From Parasponia andersonii (lineage: Eukaryota > Streptophyta > Magnoliopsida > Rosales > Cannabaceae), in assembly GCA_002914805.1 (NCBI GenBank), contig JXTB01000228.1, forward strand, positions 148,403 to 212,402: 64,000 nt of DNA. Reading direction: 5' to 3'. The notes under the pieces were generated by a model that saw only the letters and a list, made by a program, of their open reading frames with translations, did not search any database and had not been told where the DNA came from. A program made the translations under genes and the position numbers. Numbering within the stretch: position 1 is the first letter of the stretch; each line of letters opens with the position of its first letter. Below, piece after piece: positions 24,509-36,600 of this stretch.

Positions 24509-24817
24509 TCAAAGTTCCCTCAGTGTAGGTCTTTCTAGTACAGCATTGAATGAAGAGGGGCAATCTACAACCAAGAATTGGGTCATTACTATTGAAACCC
24601 TAGGATAGGTTCCAACATTGACCATTAACTTAATCATGCCCATAGGCATTATGTTGTTACCACTGAATCCGTAGAGTGGAATGATGGTGAGCTTTAGGTC
24701 GCTTTCATTCAACCCCATCTTCTTAAAGGCGTCGTAATATAGGATGTCAACAGCACTTCCGTTATCGACCAATACTCGCCATAACTGCATGCTTCCACAA
24801 TTGATCTTTATGACCAA
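24509..24817 (-). pseudogene. pol: Aspartic protease of element B
   Basis: An open piece of 102 codons with WRVLVDNGSAVDILYYDAF around the catalytic Asp, and FLVVDCPSSFNAVLERP at the end, the typical folding core of gypsy protease in Tat-type elements. The D-N-G-S-A box replaces D-T/S-G. It cuts the polyprotein when functional. It is closed off by stops from gag and RT. Confidence 0.8.
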
Positions 24818-25015
24818 CGCATCATTATGTGGATAATGGACCTCCCTCGTGTCTTATTCCGTGAAAGTAATATCTATATCCGGTACTCGCTGATGCATTC
24901 ATGGTCGCTATTCAAGGTACATGACGTTGGTCAATGGCTACTGCTAAGCTTCTCGTGCATATCTATCCTACGCTCTCTTGGAATCTCCACCAACATACGG
25001 TCCTCCGAAAATAGT

Positions 25016-26826
25016 TCACACCTTGCGCTGAATTTCTGGAGGTCGCTGTCGGTTTTCTTCTCGCCTTTTATTATTCTGTTTAGAGTACTGCCATAACCAC
25101 TCTTCTTTAATTAATCTTTCGATCTCATCTTTCAGGGCAAAGCAGTTATTGGTATCGTGTCCAATGTCATTGTGATACCGATAAAACTTGTTGGGGTCGC
25201 ACCTCACCCTATCTCTTTTCATCGGTTCTGATTGGTGATACTGCTCTTGTTGGTTTTTGACCGCATAGATAGATGTATAGGTGCATTCAATTCAATATAA
25301 TTATTGAACCTCATGGGAGCTCTTGGAGTCTCCTGTTTTTTCTATTTGGGCTACTTCTCAATCGATTGTTCATTACTTCTTTTGTTCGACTTCTTATCAT
25401 TACTGTTGTTATTTGTGGTCACATCTTTGACGGCATTCTGTCATCCTCCCTTTGTCGTCTTATGAAGATTTTCGTGTGAAGATTTCACTCTTAGATGTCA
25501 ATCAACTCTTCGATAGAAGTCTTCAAGGGTTCTGCATTCTCGCTCTAGTAACTCTTCACAGAGTTTAGTTTCTGATCATACCCCAACAATCATTAAAGTC
25601 AAAACTCCTCCCTCAGGCGGGTTATTGACCTTTGTCAACTCTAAGGTAAAACAATTTAGGTAAGAACGTAGAGTTTCCTCCGGGCCTTGCCGAATAGCAG
25701 ACAGACTTACCAGTAGAACAATAAAATTCTTTGCAGCCTGGAATTGCCTCAAGAATGCAGTGTGAAGCTATTGCTAGGACGAGATTAAACCAGACTTGAG
25801 TCCTCAGAACCACTTCTTCGCCACTCCTGTGAGAGTTACAACAAAGCATCTACAACGTGCGAGATCATCAACACGATAAAGTTCCATCAGATCGCTAAAG
25901 TGATTCATATGATCCTGCGAATCAGTTTTCCCATCAAAAGTGTTTATGGTGGGAAGTTTAAATCCAGCAGGTAAGGTGGCAGCTCGAAACCTCCTCGCTG
26001 AATAGAGATTGACGATACCCATCAGCGAGCTCATCGTCTCGATCAGCAGGTGCATCGAAAGCAATCCTCAGATTATGAACATCGACGTTCAGAGGGAGAA
26101 TATTCTCTCTTACTGGTGGTAGGAGTGGTCTCTGATCGTTATTACGATATAAGGCGGGTTGGTTAGGTAGGGTCTGCTGTGACCTTAGGGATTCTAATGA
26201 AACAGTGCGAGGAGATTGGCTTTGGTTGTTGTGATACGATGTGGATCGCTCCTGACTTCGTCGCTGATCCAGATATTGTCTCAGGTCTATAGGATTCTGT
26301 CGAGATTCCAAACTGATCCTTTCAAAGACACTCCTCGATTGACATTTTTGCTCGTCATCTAGATAATCATGATTGATGGTTGCTCTCCAGGAAGGTTGTC
26401 CACGATCACGATCAGTGCTCGAACTTTCGATACCAGATACCAGAGGCAAGTTTGCGACCTTGCCTTTTCCCTTGGAGTGTAATCTCCTCGACGCTCCTGC
26501 TGGGCTTTAGATTGGTCGCAGTTCCCTGTCTCTATGATTTGAATTGCTCTCTCATATTGTTGAGCATGACGTTCTCTGGGGCGTTCGTACTGTGGTGGAG
26601 TTAGCATCTGTCCCTCAGCAAGTCATCAAAAGGAGTCATCAATCTGACTTGTAATTTGCTGAAGGTTCACCAGTGCTTCCTCCATGCGATCCTATCTCTG
26701 GACAATATTTTCCAGTGCGGTCACAGTAGGCTGATCCTGAGCAGGATCTACCTGTATAGCAGCGGTACTTTGGGGATGATTTTGGCTAGTTCCGGTATTT
26801 TTGGTAGTGTTTCTGGTATTTGCCAT
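25016..26826 (-). pseudogene. gag: gag of element B (broken)
   Basis: The start is taken at 26826 (MANTRNTTKNTG), close to the 5' LTR. The gag core is at 26064-25804 (LPTINTFDGKTDSQDHMNHF, then GVAKKWF). A zinc-knuckle-like end at 25222-25016 reads FYRYHNDIGHDTNNC, with a Tyr in place of the usual first Cys. Several stops divide the frame. Confidence 0.85.
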
Positions 26827-26887
26827 TATTGAAAGAAGCGGAATAGACAAACTTTTTTGCCGGAATAGCTCCACTTCTAATGCCAAT

Positions 26888-27567
26888 TGTTGACAGAGGT
26901 TTTGTCAACAATAAATTTGGAAAAATTGCAAAATGTGGCTTGTGTGTGAAAAGGGTTAATTAATCAAAGCAAACAAAGAGACAAGAATTTTATAATGGTT
27001 CAGCTCCAAAAAAGATGAGCCTACGTCCACTATTTTTTACTATTTTGTAGAGAATTACAAGAGCTCAAAATTACAATGTATTGTCCAGAAAGAAGAAGTA
27101 AGAGTCTAAAAAGTTCTCAAAAGATCTAAAAGATAAAAGATAAAAGATATCCCAAAAAGAACAAAACATCCCCCACTAAAACATTGAACTCCCTTTATAT
27201 AGGTGAGGATAGCTCAATGTTTCCCAATTGTGAGAATGGGTAACTGTATAATTGGAAAATACAATTCGAGTAACAATATAACTGGGTAATAACTTAAATG
27301 AGATGACTGGTCGATCTTTAAAGAGAAACTTTTGCTTCTCTTTCTTTATAGGTTACCTGTTTGACGAAGTTTAGTTTAGTTTCCTTTTCATTTTGGTCGC
27401 ACTTAACTCGTTTGGAGGAGGTCGCACTAACTTATGCGGTGGAGGTCGCACTAAACTCTTTCGGATGAGGTCGCACTTAATCTTACTCATGCGACCTGAC
27501 ACGTTCACTTGGTCAACTTTTCCCTTTTTGGTATTGACCAACATATAGGATTTTAGACCGCACAACA
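26888..27567 (-). repeat. 5' LTR of element B (680 bp)
   Basis: Plus-strand start is TGTTGACAGAGG and the end is CGCACAACA. The start contains the inverted pair TTGACAG/TTGTCAA. It shares ordered similarity over its full length with 16724-17452. The 49-bp GGTCGCACT unit occurs twice (27395, 27444). Confidence 0.9.
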
Positions 27568-28042
27568 AAGAAGAAATATTGAATTTTTAAAGTCGAATCA
27601 ATCTTCTCCTTCCCCAAATTCAATTGTCTTTGTCTCAGTAACCAAATTATCTCTTTGGTTGCCTCTCGCTGTGTGCAAAGTCTCCAAAATTTCTAGAAAA
27701 TAGCATAGAAATGCATGTTTATAAGCATTGGGCAAGAGATGCAAATTTTGGTAACTGCTGAAATTTCATGTTTTCTGAAAACACAAGCCTTTCAGCACTG
27801 CGATGCTGGCTCTTTGTAAATTTTTGAGCTCTTAGCGCCACGGTGCTAAGTTTCTGCCTACGGTTTGATTCTCCAGATTTGATAAAACTTGTTCCTAGTC
27901 CTTAGAAAGCACTAATAGCTCCTAAACTTCAACCTACGATAAAATCTCATTAAGAAAATAACGAATACAAATCTATAAAACTAACAAATTAATAAAATGA
28001 AGGCACTTAAGAATTAAGTAGTAAAACCGAGTTATCAATAAT

Positions 28043-29342
28043 ATATTCTTGAATCCATTTGAGAGGGCGAGGAAGTTATAGTCACGTTATTTAGATGGGA
28101 TAAGTGGCTATTATATTAACAAAAGTTAGGCGTAGCATTAAGGAAAAAAAATTGTAAACATGTCATCCTCATGCCGGTCCGCCTATATATAATCTTGTTC
28201 TACTAATTTTGGCAAGTTTTGACACTTCTAATGCATATACACATTCACATTCGAGGAAAAGTTAATAGACATGAAGATACTAGCAAAGAATAGGTATTCT
28301 TTGCTGTCAAAGGTAAGGGGAGAGATATGATATTTCTGGTGGTTTTGAAGCTCTCTAGCTATTATTCTTGTCATGGATTTATATTACATATGACATGACG
28401 GCACATTTATTAGGGGAAAAAAAAAAACCTAACTATTTTGTTGCAACTTTGTTTTATTTTTTATTTTTTGAATTTTCTAGACGGTTTTCCAACATTTGAA
28501 AGCTTTTTTTTCGTTACTAAATAGAATCTCAAGGTTGTATTCTTGACATTTTTATTGGAGTACTTAGTAAGCATCTTGTTTTCAAATACATTTCTTTATC
28601 TTCAAATTTCTTGTTTATAGATGCTCTAAATTTGTTTTTTGAATTTTCTAAACAGTTTTCTAACACTCCAAAGGTTTTTTTTCTTTTTTTTTTTTAACTT
28701 TTACTAATAAGTGTACTCTCGAGGTTGTATTATTGACTTTTTTTTTCCTCGGAGTACTCACTTTGCATCTTTGTTTCATGGACATTTCTTTGTCTCCAAA
28801 ATCGTTGTTGATAGAAGCTCTAGATTTGAGTCCTATATGTTTGTTATTATTTATAATTAGATACTACTTATAGATTTTGATCATTGATGCATTGAGTAAA
28901 TATTAAAGATTCCAAGACTTATCAATGACAAAGAAACGAATAAATAAAGTTGTTCATACTATTGGAAATATGACCAATCAAATCCACCAATCCATGATTT
29001 TACTTCGTAGAAATATCAAAATAACAAAAAAATTAAAATAAAATATAAAATCAATCATCATAATATAAGAATTCAAATAAAAAATTTCTAGACAGAGAGA
29101 AAAATCTCTACTCACAAAAAAGAATTCTTTTACATGAAAACTTTCTACAATTATATAATTGTCTCAATCTTCTATCTAATGACCCGAATACACGAAACAC
29201 CCTCATAAGACTCTCTCACTCAACATTTCACCACCAGTCTTTAAAAGCTTCTCTTATACAAAGAAACCATATTCTTTGTAAAGAAATACACAAAAAAAAA
29301 AACTAAATTGAAAAAAATAAATATTTGAAATGCTTATGATTA
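28043..29342. other. Intergenic sequence with a 171-bp tandem duplication
   Basis: No gene recognised. A TATATATAATC at about 28189, an ATG at 28271 and a donor-like AAAGGTAAGG at 28310 form a chance-level promoter/exon pattern with no further support. An imperfect tandem duplication occupies 28464-28828. Confidence 0.5.
28464..28828 (+). repeat. Imperfect tandem duplication, unit about 171 bp
   Basis: Copies begin TTTTTTGAATTTTCTA at 28464 and 28635 and end GCTCTAAATTTG and GCTCTAGATTTG. Shared landmarks in order are CTCAAGGTTGTATT / CTCGAGGTTGTATT and GCATCTTGTTT / GCATCTTTGTTT. Confidence 0.8.
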
Positions 29343-29347
29343 TATCA

Positions 29348-31478
29348 TGTAGAAATTGAGAGAGAAAAAAAATAATTTGGCTTAGAATTGGAATAATAAT
29401 TTTGGCTCATTGATTATACTGGTATTTATACATATTACATGAGAGAATATTCCAGAAAATATCCTAGAAAATATTCTAGAGAATGTACAGCTAATAACTA
29501 TGAGATGATTACAATACTTACAAATCAAATTAGTAAGGTAAGTAGAAAATTACATAATAAAGAATATTCTAAAATAAGTAAATAGATAATTTTACTAATA
29601 AATAATTATTATTAGTAATTATCTCCAATATACCTCTATAAGATGGAACTCTACAAAAAATCCAATCTTAAACTTAAGAGGAATGAAGGATATGGTATTG
29701 AAGAATAGTGCATTCGCCATCAAGAAGTGAAATGATGGAGAAGTTATAGTTTTGACAGGAGTATTGACAGCTTGATCATCTAACAACTAGTATAGAGAAA
29801 AAAAAAAATTGGAGTAATGTCCGTTTGATCGTCCGAAATCTGTTGAAGAGCGACTGTCAGAGACAAAAGTAAAGTGACAAAATCGGAGTAGTGATTTAGT
29901 TGGGGCCTATTGAAGATGAAGATAGAGGAAGAACTACAACCCTTTGTTTCCTAAAAAAAAATACCAATTTAAAACTTCTTTTTTTAAAGACTTAAACGTG
30001 AAAGAGAGGAGACTTTGTTTTATTCTTTTTCTTTTTTTATTTATAAAGACTAAGACCTAGACCAATAAACGTTAATACCAGACAAAATATAAGACTTAGC
30101 TTTTTTTAATCTAAACCTAAAAATCTAAAACAAACAAATGTAACCTCTTGTTTTTGTTTTGTTTTTTTCATTATTTTTGGTACTGAAACGAAACAAAATT
30201 AAAATAAAAGGGATGAGAGATTGGAGGGAGGAGAAAAATAAGAGGAGAAGAGAAAAATATGAATGATAGAGAGGTGTTGACCGTTACACTAACACAAAAA
30301 ATTTGGTATTTGGATTCAATAGCATTTACCCAGGAATAGACAACGTAAAAAAAACTGGATTCTAAGATATTAACCCATGAAAGACAATAACTAAACAAGA
30401 AACATAATATTGGTTTTAGATTCAAGGGAGTTAACCCAAGAATAGACAAGAAAAATAAAATTAGTTTTGGTTTCAAGGATGTAATTGATAAGAAAAATAA
30501 AATTTGGATCCTTGGACATGTTATCCATGAATTGAAAAATAAAATAAGGATAAAGATGATGAGAATAATGGTCCAATCAATCACGAACCATTTTCATTCG
30601 ATAGGGCAAGTGATCAAGGAAGGAAATTGATCTCTAGGAGAAATCTGGGGTTTTCGGTCGACTGGATCTACCATTGAAATTAAAGGAGAGAAAGAGAGAG
30701 AGAAATGGCCTAGGATTTTAATAGCATTGAAAATCAACTGATCCTGACACACCTAGGTAAGATACACATGATCAGGAGAAAAATCTGAATTAGTTATAAT
30801 TGTCTGAGAGGGTAGGTTTATGGCACTGATGACATAGCCATCAAGGTTGTAGCCAACAAAAAGTGCCTGAAATTGTAATTTTTATGAAAGATAATTGGTA
30901 GAGGTAAGTTTGGCTATATTATGGGATGAAAATCTTATGACTAAAAGAGGATTGTCGAGTTAATTTTGGATAGAAATGGTGATTTAGGTTTATGGTTCAG
31001 CCATTGGAAAAGGAATAAGAGAAAAAATTCTCAAAAACTGATAGATCTGGAGGAATAGGTCGATTGATTCAGTGTGATAGTCGACCAGAATTGGCGACAA
31101 ATAGGTTTATTTAAAAAAAATAGGAATTTCTTTTTTAAAGTAGAAATTTCATAAATATGAGAGGGATAGATAGATGGTCTAATATCATATAGAAATTGAA
31201 AGAGAGAAATAATGATTTGGATCAAAATTGAAATTATAATTTTGGCTCATTGTTCTCATTGATTGTATTAGTATTTATACAAGTTACATGAGAAAATATT
31301 TCAATGAATATCCAATAGAATATTCTAGATAATATACAGCTAATAAATATGAGATAATTACAATAATTACAAAAAAAAATGAATAAGGTAAGTAGATAAT
31401 TACATAATAAAAAATATTCTAAAATAGGTAAATAGAAAATTCAAATAATAAATAATTACTATTAGTAATTATCTCCTA
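29348..31478 (-). mobile_element. Short non-autonomous copia-like LTR element (2.1 kb)
   Basis: Direct repeats at 29348-29628 and 31188-31478 are similar over their full length. On the minus strand, directly inside the 5' LTR, TGATATTAGACC (31176-31187) matches the tRNA-iMet primer site TGGTATCAGAGC at 9 of 12 bases. TATCA flanks both sides (29343-29347 and 31479-31483) as a likely target duplication. The 1.56-kb interior has no gag or pol domain, so it must rely on another element. Confidence 0.65.
30310..30545. repeat. Degenerate 55-65 bp repeats inside the 2.1-kb element
   Basis: Phrases of the type GGATTCAA..AGTTAACCCAAGAATAGACAA recur about four times with substitutions. The minus-strand frame across them (30584-30171) is hydrophobic but follows the repeat and is not judged a gene. 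Confidence 0.5.
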
Positions 31479-31483
31479 TATCA

Positions 31484-33330
31484 AACTTCCTTTTCTGCTG
31501 ACGTAAGGCTTAAGGCTTTTCCATATTTTATATATTTTAGCTCATTTTCAATAATTTATATGTTCCCTTAGCAAAAAAATTATATCCACTACTTCCACTA
31601 TAATGATTGTCTTCGCTAAAAATCATACTCCATCACAAAATCACAAAATTACATACATAAGACGAATTTTAAAAATTTCATTTTAGTTAATTATGAAAAA
31701 AAAAACTTACTAAAAAATTAAGGGACAACTACTACATTTGGCATTCCAAAATGTTCATCAACTATCAACATTATTCACCACGTACCTTGCACCAATGCTA
31801 AAGCAATGCCGGATTGCAAGCTTCCGAATCCTTAAATTCAAATGCTCTACTAATAGTAACACATCCTCTAGATATGCTATAAGGGTTTGGTAGAATAGAA
31901 AAAGGCCAAACATAATAATATTTAGCTTTTATTTTTATGAGTATGAGAAGCGTTCCATGAAATTAGATGCCTCTATTCTATGAAACACTTAGATCTTTTG
32001 ATATATCCTATTCTTTTTTTTTTAACCACTACCTAATGACTCTATGACAACCTATGATAAAGACCTTTTGATTTTAGAAGATACCATTAATGTAGTAGAG
32101 ATTGTACGAAGGGAGACATAAGTTTTCTTAAGAAAGAAAAAAAGAAAAGTTGATTTGTTTATTGGAGGGGATTTGATTTGTTTAAACTGGACTATATTTT
32201 TTATAAAAAGAAAATTGAGTAATGGATTTGACTCTTTTAGTAGGACCTAATATTTTATGTTAAAGAATATATCCAAAAAAAATTAGTTTGGTTTCACTCA
32301 TATTAAAGTTCACTTCGTTAGGACCCTTTTCCATGTAAACTTTATTAGTATTGGCATTATTTTGATAAGTTATGTATTTTTAAAGGCTGGACCTAGAAAA
32401 TATCCAATGTCCCATTTTTTACAACAGTAATGACTTTGACTGGTCTTTTTTATAAAAAATAAATAACTTAGCTTTTTTAGCTAAATTACTTCTTTTTTAG
32501 TTAGGAATCACAACTAAGAGGTTTATAAAATTACTAAATCTGTAGAATTTGTAGTGACATAAACACTCTACAATGCTTAGATTTCTTGTGCAATAAACAT
32601 TTGACTTAGTCTAAATTTTCTCATAGATATTTTTGGAATGTTGGACTTGTTAATGATTAAATGGTTGTAAACTATTTTTATCTATGACACAATATTAAAA
32701 GCCTACATGATTCTATTGCAAAGAATCTGAAATTCAATATTAAGGTTAAGGTGAAAACCTTAATAAGTTTGGTTAGTGAGTTTAGTTTAGAAAACAAGAA
32801 TAATTATTTAAGCTCCAACTGACAAGAAATTTTACCATCAGTCACGAACAAATTAGTAGTTCTGTGGTTAAGTTAGTAGAATTGGTTTGCGAAAGTTAGC
32901 AGCTAAGTTACGAGCAAGTACGTAGAGTAATTACAAAACAATGGTTAAATCATGTATAGATTATCAGTATTTTCTTAAACAATGTAGTTAATTAGTGTTG
33001 GTGAATAATTGATGCATGACATTTATAATGGTGGCTAATGCTCACAATTTGATGGATTCTTGTGAGATTAGCATGCCGAGATATGATATGTTATATATGC
33101 TCTCTGTGATAAGCGTTCAAACTTTTATGTTTGTAAATTTTGTGTGAATTCTGTGGGCTATATGATCATGTTGAATGTGAATTGTGTTTACGGATATATT
33201 ATTTATGCATCTTGGCTTTGGTTTATATATTGGTTATGATTATATTATTATAACTTGCATATCCAAGCAAGCATCTCTTATATAATAGCTAAGTTATAAT
33301 TACAATAGCTTTATTAATTTTTTAACATCA
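31484..33330. other. Intergenic sequence, no gene recognised
   Basis: AT-rich with poly(A/T) runs. TTTGTAGTG at 32548-32556 looks like a CACTA-type terminus but no partner was found. Confidence 0.5.
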
Positions 33331-33645
33331 TCTCTTTTTTACGTATTTTTGTGACGCAAGTTGAAAATATTAAAAATAGGAGACCCAGATCTTGAGAAGA
33401 AGACTATGGCATCTGCGATCTCTGGGGTTTTGCGAACCAATTTACAGCGTCAACTGCCGAAAAAAGACTATTATGCTCTTTTCTTGTCGGTTCAATTCTT
33501 CAGAAACAATTGAGAAAATGATTAAATTTGATGGGATTTCTCCATAGTAAATCCGAAAACGCCGAGAAAGCCTTAATTTTTTAGGATGGTTCCGACAAAA
33601 CCGTCATGTAATACCTGCCATTTTTAACATTTTTTTTTTGTAGTG
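33330..33645 (-). mobile_element. Possible CACTA-type transposon end
   Basis: On the minus strand the stretch starts CACTACAAAAAAAAAA at 33645 and then has the repeated motifs GTTTTGTCGGAA and TTTCTCGGCGTTTTCGG, like the subterminal repeats of plant CACTA (En/Spm) elements. The other terminus was not found, so the left limit is arbitrary. Confidence 0.3.
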
Positions 33646-36600
33646 TTACTCGGATAATTAATTTTATTGCAGAATTTTTAATAAAGGAGTTGATTGAATT
33701 ATGATATTCCTAATAAAATCAATTTATCCATTAGAAGTATGTGAGCTAATAAGGAATAAAATAATGGAAAGCACAAAGTAGTACAAGGTCTGCACCCCCT
33801 CTCTATTTTTTGGCCATTTAGCTGTAGTTTATTACTGCAGTCTGTTTTATCTCTATGAAGGCATGGAACCTATTAGGTTAATTTAATTTAAAATACAACA
33901 TACTAGACCTAATAGCAATGTACTCGTAATTAATTGAATCAAGTATATTAGTAATATCATATTCAACTGAGGATCTATTTCTATATTTTTAAATTAAATA
34001 CATATTATATATGAGAGTTCATTTATAATTAAATACCTGGATGTGTATCCTCGCAAAAAGATCAGCAATTAGAAAGATCAGCAATTATAGCTAGGTTAAA
34101 TCACTGTTCTATTTCTTCCTATAAAATCACGCATAGGTGTGACTCCTATCCCTCTCTCTCTCTCCATCTTTTTAGTTCTCCTTGATTAAAGATTGGAATA
34201 AAAACTATCACTAAAGAAGTTTAATGGGATTAGGACTCATTTGTGCTCTATTATAAATAGATGCATTGAGATTTCATGTTTACAATGATTTGATTAGTTG
34301 GTGATTTCTCTCTCTCCATGGCCCCCTCACTCCATGCTTTTCACGTATAGAGCAGAGTAGTAGTGTACATAATTTTGTGACAAGTACATAACTAAATGGA
34401 TTTCTCGTATTGGGCCTCCTTAATAGTTTAAGTAATTGCCCATTCTAATCATACTCCAAAAAAAAAATTGGGTCATCGTTAATCAATAGCTAAACAAAAA
34501 ATCTAATAGATTCAAATAATCTAAATAGATTGATTGTCAATAGTGTCATGTTCATTAATATTAAGCCACCCAAATATTGTACTCTTAGATTGAATTTAAT
34601 AATTTTATAGAAATTATTAATTATTTAATTAACTCAATTTATTATTAAATACTATACCACATTTGTATTCTTGATACTAAACAATCTATTATTAAATACT
34701 ATACCACATTTGTATTCCTAATGCTAAACCGTAGCACCATTTCTACGCATATTTACATCCAAGTTCTCATTTTCATCTAATGGATAATTTTTTAACAATT
34801 ATAGTATAGAACTCTCATAAATATTGTTAAATTTATAGGGTGAATATCTGGATCCGAAGTTTATATTATTCTAATTTCTTGAAAGAATTCAGAGTTATAA
34901 CAAAATATGGTGTTTATATTTGTGCAAGATGTTTTTGTTAATTCATAAATCTTATCTTTCAAAATATCAAAATTCGAATTAAAATGAAACTAATATTTTA
35001 GTAAGTCAAAAATATAGGTTTTATGAAAGCAAGTTGGATTAAATTAAGATTAAAGTCTATATGCATAATACTAAATTAGTAAATATTGAGTTACCGCAAA
35101 TATTCTATCTTTATTTATACATAATTGTTTCATTTACACATAAAACCGGAAAAAAAAAAAGAGCCTCCTCTAGATGAACAATTTCGTATGTTTATTTTTT
35201 TATTATAGTCCCTTATATCACAGAAAGTTTTAGATATTTACGTACAAATATATTTAACTATGCATAATATAAAACATAGAATGAAAATAATAAAATATTC
35301 AAACAAAATATTTCACAGACCATAATCACTTTTTAAAATTCCAAGGTACATAAGATGCTTTCTCTTTTCAAAAAAAAAAAAAAACATAAGATGCTTTCCA
35401 GGGCACAATCTCAACGACTTAATGTTATACTTTCGAGTAATTTTTGATATTTTTCTTCCCTTATTTATAACTTTTAATTACAATAGTTGTATTGTTATAA
35501 CTAGCATCTAATTTTTTTAATAGAAAAATCAATTTAGAATTATATATATATTACCATCTCAGTGGATCAAATACGTCAAACCTAAGCTCTAATGTGTTAA
35601 TTCAAAGCGCAAACCTAAGCTCTAATTATTCAAACTACAAACCGCATTGCACCGCACTCAAATATAGCTACGGTTTAGTTTAGAATTTCCTAATCACTTC
35701 AAAATTCTAACGTTTGGGAACAAAGAATAAACTGCATTGGTGGCTTGTTGTGTAATAAATGAAGATTAAACTATACGGTTTTGCAGACACCATGATTTTT
35801 AGAACATATCGTTGATCCACTTTTGCTCTAAGAATCAAGAGCTCAGTGGGAGCCAGAAGGGAGTCTATTTAAGTAATTTGCTCTCTAGTCTGTTTTAGTA
35901 GATTTTTCATTATTTAAAACTTGGTCATGTAGATGTAAGCCTATGATTACTTGCTTTCATATGTTTGTTTGCTTCCTGAATAAATATACTTTCTAGCTAA
36001 TAATTTGGTAATTCAATAAAATCAAACTATGAGAAGCTTCAAGACTTATTCTAAAATTGAACAAGAAATCGACATATTAATTCTTATTTCATGTTGCGAG
36101 AGCATTTAAGGAGTAGTATTAGCATCACCAAATTCGCGTAACTTATTCCAGGAAAAAGGAAATTGTAACCATATTCAAATTCACAAAACATGGCATTAAT
36201 ATTTTTTTTAGCCCTCTTAGCCATCATTATATATAATAGTGGATTTCATTTTTTAAAATTTCTTTTTATCGCAGCGTACCGTTTCATGGGAAATTAAAAA
36301 TAAATAAAAAAACTAAAACTAAAACTAAATTAGCGTATTTTTATTTTCTGATTGAGTAAACTATACTCATATTTGATGAAAAGGAATAATTGGTGCATCG
36401 AATAGCTAAAGAGTGAAAAAGAGTACGTCTTAGTCAAAAAACCAATATTGTAATTAGTTTGCAACATCCAAGACTCGTCCATTTTTTATTTATTTTTTTT
36501 TGCGAAAACCCAAGGAGTCATTCATACATCTTTTGAGCCTTTGAATAAGAATCTTTTACCCAATTCCCCAAAATTATAAATAAAAATCTAGTTCACCTCC

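Larger units (their letters stand above)
16724..27567 (-). mobile_element. Ty3/gypsy Tat-lineage element B (10.8 kb)
   Basis: Two LTRs (729 and 680 bp) flank gag, protease, reverse transcriptase, RNase H, a second RNase H and integrase on the minus strand, then a 3' region holding an oppositely oriented gene. The flanking duplication AAGAA is perfect (16719-16723 and 27568-27572). The second RNase H after the usual one and the antisense gene before the 3' LTR point to the Tat lineage. By eye the LTRs differ at about 6 percent of positions over about 540 bp. A run of N lies in integrase. Confidence 0.93.
15977..28037 (-). mobile_element. Solo LTR of an older retrotransposon, split by element B
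   Basis: The two parts are 15977-16723 and 27573-28037, about 1.2 kb in all once element B is removed. On the minus strand it starts TGATAACTCGG (at 28037) and ends CACGTACA (at 15977), a TG..CA pair. The flanks are the perfect 5-bp duplication ATAAT (15972-15976 and 28038-28042). A single LTR with its own target duplication and no interior is the mark of recombination between two LTRs. The part at 16036-16091 holds a 28-bp duplicated phrase containing CCACAGGGATTG, which is common near LTR ends in plants. Confidence 0.75.

Noticed and set aside
28189..28320. TATA box, ATG and donor-like site suggesting a small gene
   Set aside because: The frame is 19 codons with no continuation or homology. 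Such patterns are expected by chance in AT-rich DNA.
30171..30584. Hydrophobic 137-codon minus-strand frame resembling a membrane protein
   Set aside because: It follows AT-rich degenerate repeats in the non-autonomous LTR element. The hydrophobicity reflects T-rich codons.
32548..32556. TTTGTAGTG as the partner of the CACTA-like end at 33645
   Set aside because: Both termini point the same way, so they cannot be the two ends of one element.
34252..34260. TATAAATAG as a promoter
   Set aside because: No gene or leader follows within several kilobases.
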